Shown here: one piece after another, positions 57,246 to 64,000 of the stretch | Position numbering within the stretch: the stretch's first letter is position 1 | How the letters are laid out: the number at the start of each line of letters is the position of its first letter | Assembly: GCA_950295325.1 (NCBI GenBank) | Contig: OX485806.1 | Location: 38,812,001-38,876,000, forward strand | Source of the DNA: Polytrichum commune | Lineage: Eukaryota; Streptophyta; Polytrichopsida; Polytrichales; Polytrichaceae | Direction: 5' to 3' | DNA: 64,000 bases | The notes under the pieces: generated by a model | Databases searched by the model: none | The model's input: only the letters and a program-made list of their open reading frames with translations | Told to the model about the DNA's origin: nothing | Made by a program: the position numbers and the translations under genes

Positions 57246-57718
57246 CAAATTAGGATTCTCTTGTCTCAAATTAATACATGGACCACAACAACATGGTCTA
57301 ATGTTTGGGTCGTCCTACCTAAACCATCTTGATATGAGTTCTTAATTGGGTTCTTGATATGAACACCCGCTTTAAGTATTTGCATCTTACAACATTCTCC
57401 AATATATGTGTGATTTTATCCATGTTCTTATATTTGTAACTGTCTCCAAATGCCAAAGAAATCCCAAATTAACGAATATAGTGATTGTCGCAATTAATGT
57501 AACTTACAAAGTGACTTTTTTCATCAAAATTTCAGTCATCCATTACAATATTTCATCACAAGTTGCTGACAAGAGAAGGCAGGGTTTTGGCCAACATGTG
57601 AACTCGTCCATCATCCATGACAATATTTGTTCACTTATTCATAAGAAGCGTCATCCGAAAAGTTACCACAATGACATAAAATACCATATGATACTAAATA
57701 CTATACTTAATGTATTTG
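57246..57718. mobile_element. TA-flanked MITE nested in copy D
   Basis: Starts CAAATTAGGATTCTC after TA and shares ACCATATGATACTAAATA and AGTTACCACA blocks with 5023-5395 and 24981-25324. The right boundary is inferred from where the host element sequence (GGCACATACAAACCC) resumes. Confidence 0.6.
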
Positions 57719-57799
57719 GCACATACAAACCCTACCCCACCGAATTTCCTCTACATTTGGGCAGGTTTGTCTTTATTCACACATGAAAACGCATGCTTA

Positions 57800-58512
57800 A
57801 CGCACGCTTAAAACAATGATGCACGCTTAGCCATTCAAATGTTATCAATCCCTCATTGGCTTTAAATCAAAAGGGGCCCACCTCCACACATTGTGGGCTA
57901 TTGTCTCCCATCAATGTAGCATCGATTTGTTTTATATAGTAGAGGCACCTATTCATGATTGGGACCCCATCAACAATCTATAGGAGATCGGAATTTTGAT
58001 TGTGCTCGAACCAACAAGTGCCACGACACATGTCTTGGTTTTAAGTGCTAAAGTAAGGAATGAGCAGTTAAAATGAGCAGTTATGGCAAACTCTAGACAT
58101 TGGTAATATGTTTGATCCAACTTTTGGCTCATAAAATTCACAAAAAAACAAATCTATTTAAGGAATAAAACTACCAACTTTATTTCAATCCTCCTGATTT
58201 TTATCTTCCTACACGGGGGGGTTTTTTTTGGCAATGCCTTATACTTCTCCAAGTCTGGTGCATAATCTCTTAAGTGATCAGTTTTGGGCACCTTTACTCT
58301 AATTATGGTGGCATTGCCATAGTTGATGGGGACGCTCTTCAAGAATTTTACCATCACCACAAATATTTTGTTTAGCAATATGACCTATCAATATTTCCCT
58401 TGGAATAGTCTGAGTTGGTAAGAACAAGAGATTGAGTGACACCCATATTTATAGCATTCCACAAAACATTGTCACGTAGGATGAAATTAGCTTCTTAGGT
58501 CACCAGGTCTAA
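57800..58512. other. Intergenic stretch with an unassigned - strand frame
   Basis: A 74-codon frame on the - strand (58378-58154) reads VPINYGNATIIRVKVPK...YAPDLEKYKALPKK and looks protein-like, but no family is recognised. It may be a fragment of a decayed element or gene. Confidence 0.3.
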
Positions 58513-58939
58513 GGGCATGCCCAGGAGAGATAGTAAGCAACCCGCCAAAAATAATGTATTATATGGTGTTTAGGGTGTTTGGGGAGCCCTCCATCTTGGG
58601 CGGGGTAGCTCATCTTGAGTCAAAGCCCACCAAAGCCTAGGCATACCCCCGGTATAATTAGGAAGCAATCAATAAGACAACGACACCTATTATCTGACAT
58701 GGGATAAAGTAGGATATTGGAGTATCTGATATTAAAGTAATCTCTTGGCAGGCCGGAGGAGGGTCGCCATATGAACCATTTATGGCGTTGGAAGGCCTTT
58801 ACTATACCCGGGCCGGTTCTAAATTATGCCGGACCGGACATTGGTGGGGCTCAATTTATGCCGGTACCGCCACCTAAGAACCCGGGATGCCCCATTTTTG
58901 GCGTTGGCATGCCCCATGGCGAGGCTGCTGGGGACGCCC
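58513..58939. mobile_element. Harbinger MITE, GGGCGTCCCCAGC family, copy 3 (inverted)
   Basis: Ends GGGCATGCCCAGGAG and CTGCTGGGGACGCCC, flanked by TAA (58510-58512, 58940-58942). Same 427-bp length as copy 1 in opposite orientation. Confidence 0.9.
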
Positions 58940-58942
58940 TAA

Positions 58943-59844
58943 GCAAGTTTGGTGAGATTGGCCCACCAATAAGGTAGATGGCTCTTAAGTACCTCGATCT
59001 ATCAATCGGACCCCTACATTTGATTAGTATGTGGTTCAATGTGGATTCAAGAGCAAACATTTGAAAAACACATGTTTAAAAGCGATCAGACTACATTTTT
59101 ATAAATAGTAATAACTACTCCACACTCAATAGTGACTACAATGGAGAGGACCTATATATGTATCTAGTTAAGAAATCAACAAACATGCACTTCCAATAAT
59201 CAACACTAAATCAAGGAAGGTCCGATTTCCCATCTGATTTCTACATATGTTTCATTACAGATTTGTTGATGCAAGATGAGGGTTATTGTGTAAATCTAAT
59301 CGATAGAAGTTGGAGAACATGAAAAACGAAGTGAACGACACCCACGTGCCTCATTGACTTCACAGTGCTGTTTAGCGAATACGCAAGCTACTGCGTCAAG
59401 CAGTACTTGTTTTTGTTGTAAGAAGTCCATTAAATTGGCCCAAAATGCGGGGCACCTCCCAAATATGGGTGGTGGTACGGCGAGTGTAAGTAGAAGGCGG
59501 TGCAGCAGGGACGGCGCGACTGAGCTGTATTTAGTCAGTTTTAGGTACCAATTGCAAGGAGACATTGTAAATGATTGGGCAAGTATATAACTTAGCAGGT
59601 GAACCGTTTTGACCCGTAAGCCCAAATAGAGTGAACATCCATCACTTTTGTGGCAAGTTCGACCATCTATAGTGGCATTGTTGTTTTCTTATTGAATTGA
59701 TTAATTCTGATCATTATCTGATCGTCCCCTGTATATCAGTTTTTAAGCATCATAAACCCAGAGCGATGCTTGCCTTGAATCTGTAAACATTCTAACGATC
59801 GAGTTCACACAATTCATAGTATATGACTCACAGTATATGGGATC
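58943..59844. other. Intergenic stretch, nothing firm
   Basis: Overlapping open frames on both strands at 59296-59625 have no recognised domain. No repeats with clear ends were seen. Confidence 0.35.
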
Positions 59845-60000
59845 TTATCTTGTCACAAGGACTTTATATTTGTCAGCCTTCATCCCGATGTACAGACACA
59901 CATTGTTCCCACAGAAGAAACACTCTGGTTCTTTGGGAATGGGATACACCAAGTTAAAGGATGCATATCCAAAGGTTCTTCCTCCTGGTTCAAATTGTTT
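59845..60000 (-). pseudogene. Unidentified coding fragment
   Basis: About 50 codons on the - strand read QFEPGGRTFGYASFNLVYP...ECFFCGNNVCLYIGMKADKY without a stop. The C-x2-C spacing and composition look like a real protein exon, but I cannot name the family. It is cut on its 5' side by the MITE fragment at 60001-60410. Confidence 0.4.
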
Positions 60001-60410
60001 CAGGGCCACTTCGCACACGAGCCAGGAGCCGTGACCATGAAATTGTGAGAGCCCAAAGGAACGTGCCCAAAGGCTGTCCCAAGACACCTCCAAAAGCATC
60101 TAGTGTGGTCACGGACCTCTCAAGTGTCGCGTGAAGTCGTACGTGACGGGGCCCTCAACCAAATGCTATTTCAATGAATTTCTATTCACGCGGTTCCTCA
60201 CACATGATAAAGTAGAATAAATCAAGAGTTGTGAGCGCTTGGAGTGCCATGGTCTCCCAGTTTTGTGTGAGGCCTAGCTACCTCCAAGAGGTGGTTCTTG
60301 AAAATAGTCCAACTGACCATGACACATGATCCGTTGGATGCCGTGTAGGAGTCCATGTAGATTTCACATCCATCATGCATCCACATACTATGTTGGTCCC
60401 TCGAGCGTGA
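60001..60410. mobile_element. Truncated GGGCCACTTCACAC-family MITE
   Basis: Starts GGCCACTTCGCACACGAGCC and is colinear with 42182-42672 until about TTGGTCCCTCGAGCGTG, where it stops before the expected second end. No TTA flank, so it is a decayed copy. Confidence 0.75.
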
Positions 60411-60865
60411 AACATTCTTAAGAAGATCAGTATAGATACATGTGCTCATCTGCAGTTATGTCCACAAGCATATTATCTAATATTCTACTAAGTTAACTTC
60501 CACTGTAAGATAAAGAACTGTATTTGTAACCACATAAATCCTAAGTTATAAGAGACACATATAAGTTAATGACAAATGGTGTAGCTTCCATGGAACCAGG
60601 TGCTCCCATATCCATGCAAAAATGCATGAATCAAGTTATCCACAATGCTCACTTAGAAAACACAAACATTGATACTCGGTATAATTGTATGTCAACCTTG
60701 TTCATGCAATCCACGATTTGCCGCTGAATAGCCAACATGCATGCGAACCAGAATGTTTCAATGCATGCTCACAATTAATCTTCTGAGTCAATCGAGAATG
60801 ACATTTTCGGGATCTAAAATCAAGTAGTTTATGTAGTTAATTAGCAAAACCTTTCAATGGTGGTA

Positions 60866-60926
60866 GTTTTTTTTTTTTTTTTAATATTTTAAGACAGAAG
60901 GCCAACCCGGCCAACGCCAAAATATG
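60866..60926 (-). mobile_element. LINE 3'-end fragment
   Basis: A T run followed by AAGACAGAAGGCCAACC and GGCCAACGCCAAAAT, the reverse complement of the LINE tail seen at 55395. A target duplication is not certain. Confidence 0.7.
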
Positions 60927-62183
60927 GCAATTACGGTTAGAATTGGTATATACGACAGTTGCAAGTATGAAAATTTGGTGGCTCCCCTTGGTGGTAGAAT
61001 AATTGTTGAATCGTGACAACAAGCATATAAGAAAGATTGTTATTGTTTATGGGCTACCTCCATGTGCATCATGCCTTGTCCTTGGTAAGCGAGCCAGGTA
61101 GGCATGTAGACCCTTATCATGTGACACATGCCCTTTTGAATTAGTAGATTGTGTGCATGGTGTAAAAAGTTAGCTTCTTGGCAAAGAGTGTTCATATTTG
61201 GCAAGGTGAGCCACCACTAGTAGGAAGCATGATCCTTTCCCACACCAAAAGCACCCTCCCATATGAGCAGTGGGTAAGTCAAACTTGCCAACCCACCTAT
61301 ATGAGCAGATAACCCACCTTTCCTACATTGGGCCGACATTTCTTGTGCCAATGGTCTTCCATGTATCTTATATGCTATCAATATTTCCCCCTTTATCCCA
61401 AAACCAATGCAAAATGTGCAGACCCTCCAAGGTATTGTCCTTCATGCTACTTCTTGCTTATTGGATCCTTCCGCCCAACATAAACAAATGTTTTGTTCGG
61501 TCCACCTTCTAGCCTCATCCAACTCCTTGATGCCCAACATATCACATCAACATGCACATTACCCCACATGTTTGTAGCCATGCACAATGGGATGTGACTA
61601 GTGACTATGGTCATGGCACGCCATGCCATGATGGACAAAAATTTGAGGATCCGGGGATAAGGTTAGGAATTAAAAATTGGGCCAAGCGTGTAACGAGGGA
61701 GGGTTAGGTGCTAAAAGAAACATTTTTCACTGATGTAAACTAGGGTTTGCTCGGAGGTGATGCACACACACAGTGGGTGTAGGCAACTAGTGTACACAAT
61801 GCAATCGTATCATGGAAGTATGAAAGAAAGAAAGAAAAGGAACGTCATAATGTTTTACCCTAACATGCAATAGCCATTCACCGTCTCCCTCTCATGTCCA
61901 CGTGAACATATAAGAGTGGGGGCAGCTTAGTGCTTATTTTCATAGGTGGACCATGTCGTTAGTGTTAGGGCTACGTGTTGTATGTTAGTTTCGGGTTTTA
62001 GTGTTAGTAAGTGTGTTTAGTCAAGTGGAACCGGGGCTTGTTTCTTTTCTAGTTTCCTTTTCTTTAGGATTAATTATGTTAGGTACCTTATAGAAATTTG
62101 CGAGAAGGATTCCATTAGTTTATGGATTTTGGGGTTGGGGATTTGTAGGTCTTGGAGGAGGTTAATAGTTGTTGTATGTATAA
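60927..62183. other. Intergenic stretch, nothing recognised
   Basis: A CACTAGTAGGAAGCATGATCC-like block near 61214 resembles the start of the CACTA-like family but no partner end was found. No gene is supported. Confidence 0.4.
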
Positions 62184-62588
62184 GGTAGGGGTGGCAATTT
62201 CCGTGCGGGTCCTAAAGTTGACCCCTATGTCGGAAGCACCTTTTTAGGTGCTTTTACCTGAGTTTACAAAAGCACCTATCAAGGTGCTTTTACCGTTCAC
62301 AGCGCTGCCAGCATTTCATTGGCTGCCAACGGTCGGTTTAATGCTGCCAGCAGTTGGCTTTAGAAATCCACCCTGTGGATATACCACGTACCCTATGTGC
62401 GAGTGTTGGTCACTCTACAAGGTTTCCTTTAAAATTTTGTAGGAAATCATAAACATGCTTGAAATTTTTGATTTTTTCATAGTTGCTCTTGCACCAGCTT
62501 TGCGGAGCGCTCAAAATTTATAAAAAAAATAGTTTCAGCATCCCAACTAGGCACATCTGAAATTTGGACGGAAATAACCACCCCTACC
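62184..62588. mobile_element. MITE with GGTAGGGGTGGxAATTTCCG ends
   Basis: GGTAGGGGTGGCAATTTCCG at the left faces its near reverse complement at the right (CGGAAATAACCACCCCTACC). The ends resemble TAGGGGTGGCAA-type hAT ends. No clear 8-bp duplication is visible; the flanks are TAA and TTA. The interior has short inverted AAAAGCACCT blocks. Confidence 0.7.
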
Positions 62589-64000
62589 TTAGTGCCCCTT
62601 ATTCCTACTGTGATCATAATGGGTGATAGTACAATGCACTCTAGTTGGGATAGGAGTAGGTGGAGAATGGCGTATGTATCAAATTCTTAGTTGGTTGCTT
62701 TTACGGGGAATCTATCATTGTAGTAAGTGAATTCAAATATTTGTACTTTGTGGTTTGGGTTGGGTGTGAAGGGTGGTTTATCTGTACGTGGTGCTTCGAA
62801 AATGCATAATACATTGGGTCTAAGTCAAGTTGGGCATTTACATCTTGGTGGATAGTATGTGCATGGGAGTAGCCATGAGGGTATGGTATTGTCATGTGTG
62901 CAATATTTAATGTTATTGGCGTTGATTAGGGTAAAGCAATAGGTTGTGGGGTGGGCTAGTAGTGTGTTCGCTAGTGTGTGTATTATTTTATTGCATTGAT
63001 TTGTCCTTATATTGTTTATGTGTTTATTAATGCAACATGATAGTAGGTAGAGGCATGTGTCATTTTGGTGAGATGTGCATAAGTTACATGTTGGGGATAT
63101 GTCTTGTTTGAAAAAGTGTTTTCTTTAGTAGTTCCCTAAGTATCTTCCATATCTAAATTTGAGGGTTTGTGTTATTTGCGCATTAGTAATCTAGGGGGCA
63201 TCCCATAATAGATTTTTCATTTTATGTAGATTTTGTCATTGGATTATGAGGAACTTATTTGGGTAGTTATATTGTGAGGATGGGTATTTTATGTCCCTGA
63301 GGGGAATATATATGTTGTTGAGGCTATACATGAATATGAATGTATCCGTTGGGAGCGTTTTGGTGTATTCGTGGCGATCATGATTGTGTATAATTTTGCT
63401 ATGAGAATATTGGGGCATCCGGGTAGGCGAGCACCGATATTGATTTGTAGTAGTTCATTGAAAAATCCGGCTCATGTGATATTGCCTTTTCCTTCTCCAT
63501 CCGGTGGTGTAAATTAAACAAGTGGGAAGTGTAAGGGGAGAAAGGTTGATGTTACAGTTGGTGGTGTGTGTGTGGGGGGCAGAGGGAGGGGGGGGGGGGT
63601 TGATTCATTGTCAACAAATATGATGGAGCAAAACACCTATCCCTCCTTAGATACCATGCTTACCCTAGATTACCCACCACAAGAGCCCTTTACATCCTAA
63701 AAATACAAGTTGACACTCACATAGACACTACCTTCCCCCTCTACCAATCACTTCTCCACATTGTTTGGCACAAAATTCCCATCTACACATCCTCATTGCC
63801 CACCAAAAATCCAACATGAAGGAATCCATCTAAAATCTAGCCACGGTCAATATCACCTCTCTACCCCAAATACAAAACCCCTCTAGCACATACATACTCA
63901 CCCTACAAAAATTTCAAGAAAAACACAATAATCAAATCAAGAATAATAAAAATGCCCTACTACAAGCATCACTGTCTTCCCCCTCCCCCCCCCCCATTAC
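62589..64000. other. Strand-skewed sequence, nothing recognised
   Basis: Up to about 63590 the + strand is rich in G and T; a G run (63580-63600) marks a switch to A- and C-rich sequence to the end, which closes with a C run. No genes or terminal repeats were recognised. Confidence 0.45.

Larger units (their letters stand above)
56745..57796. mobile_element. GGGTGAGTTT-family MITE, copy D, carrying a SINE and a TA-flanked MITE
   Basis: Left end GGGTGAGTTTTCATATAGG; TTA on both sides (56742-56744, 57797-57799). The order is inverted relative to copies A-C. It is interrupted by a SINE (56993-57165) and by a TA-flanked MITE (about 57246-57718) at the same interior site where copy A holds its nested MITE. 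Confidence 0.75.

Overview
This window looks like nuclear DNA of a flowering plant. It is AT-rich and almost entirely made of transposable-element debris of plant type: L1-like LINEs, a Ty3/Gypsy chromovirus, PIF/Harbinger, hAT, Mutator-like, CACTA-like and pogo/Tc1-mariner-like elements, and a tRNA-derived SINE. GT-AG splice signals replace operon structure. No rRNA, tRNA gene, CRISPR array or bacterial signal was seen. The species cannot be fixed from the sequence.

Only three loci look like protein-coding genes. (1) 15.4-16.4 kb, + strand: an unrecognised 297-309 residue protein with a weak AP2-like segment near its N terminus, behind a long transcript-like 5' region (11.5-15.4 kb). (2) 30.5-29.2 kb, - strand: a spliced acidic protein of about 197 residues with a tandem decapeptide repeat. 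(3) 49.2-50.7 kb, + strand: a Myb/SANT-like protein of the kind that accompanies PIF/Harbinger transposons. It lies inside a 7.3-kb element with short terminal inverted repeats and a TTA duplication.

Layout. 0-11 kb: short DNA elements (610-bp MITE, pogo-like element, TA-flanked MITE), a 1.2-kb foldback, tandem duplications. 11-17 kb: gene 1, with a Tourist-like MITE inside a triplicated upstream block. 18-20.4 kb: decayed chromovirus plus LTR. 20.5-22.7 kb: Mutator-like element with a 9-bp duplication. 23.8-26.4 kb: CACTA-like and Harbinger-like non-autonomous elements, one with a nested insertion. 28-31 kb: gene 2. 32-38.8 kb: two decayed LINEs in opposite orientation separated by an hAT element. 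38.9-53.1 kb: a dense Harbinger island whose members abut one another and share TTA sites, ending in the 7.3-kb element. 53.3-64 kb: tiny LINE 3'-end insertions with clear target duplications, more MITEs, and a composite element carrying a SINE and a second MITE.

The strongest observations are the transposon architecture: a large Harbinger-type element with a Myb-like ORF but no visible transposase, a 318-bp internal inverted repeat about 98% identical between arms, a MITE 6 kb upstream that appears to be its internal-deletion derivative, and a chain of elements using each other's TTA sites. All identities and boundaries were read by eye and were not computed by alignment.
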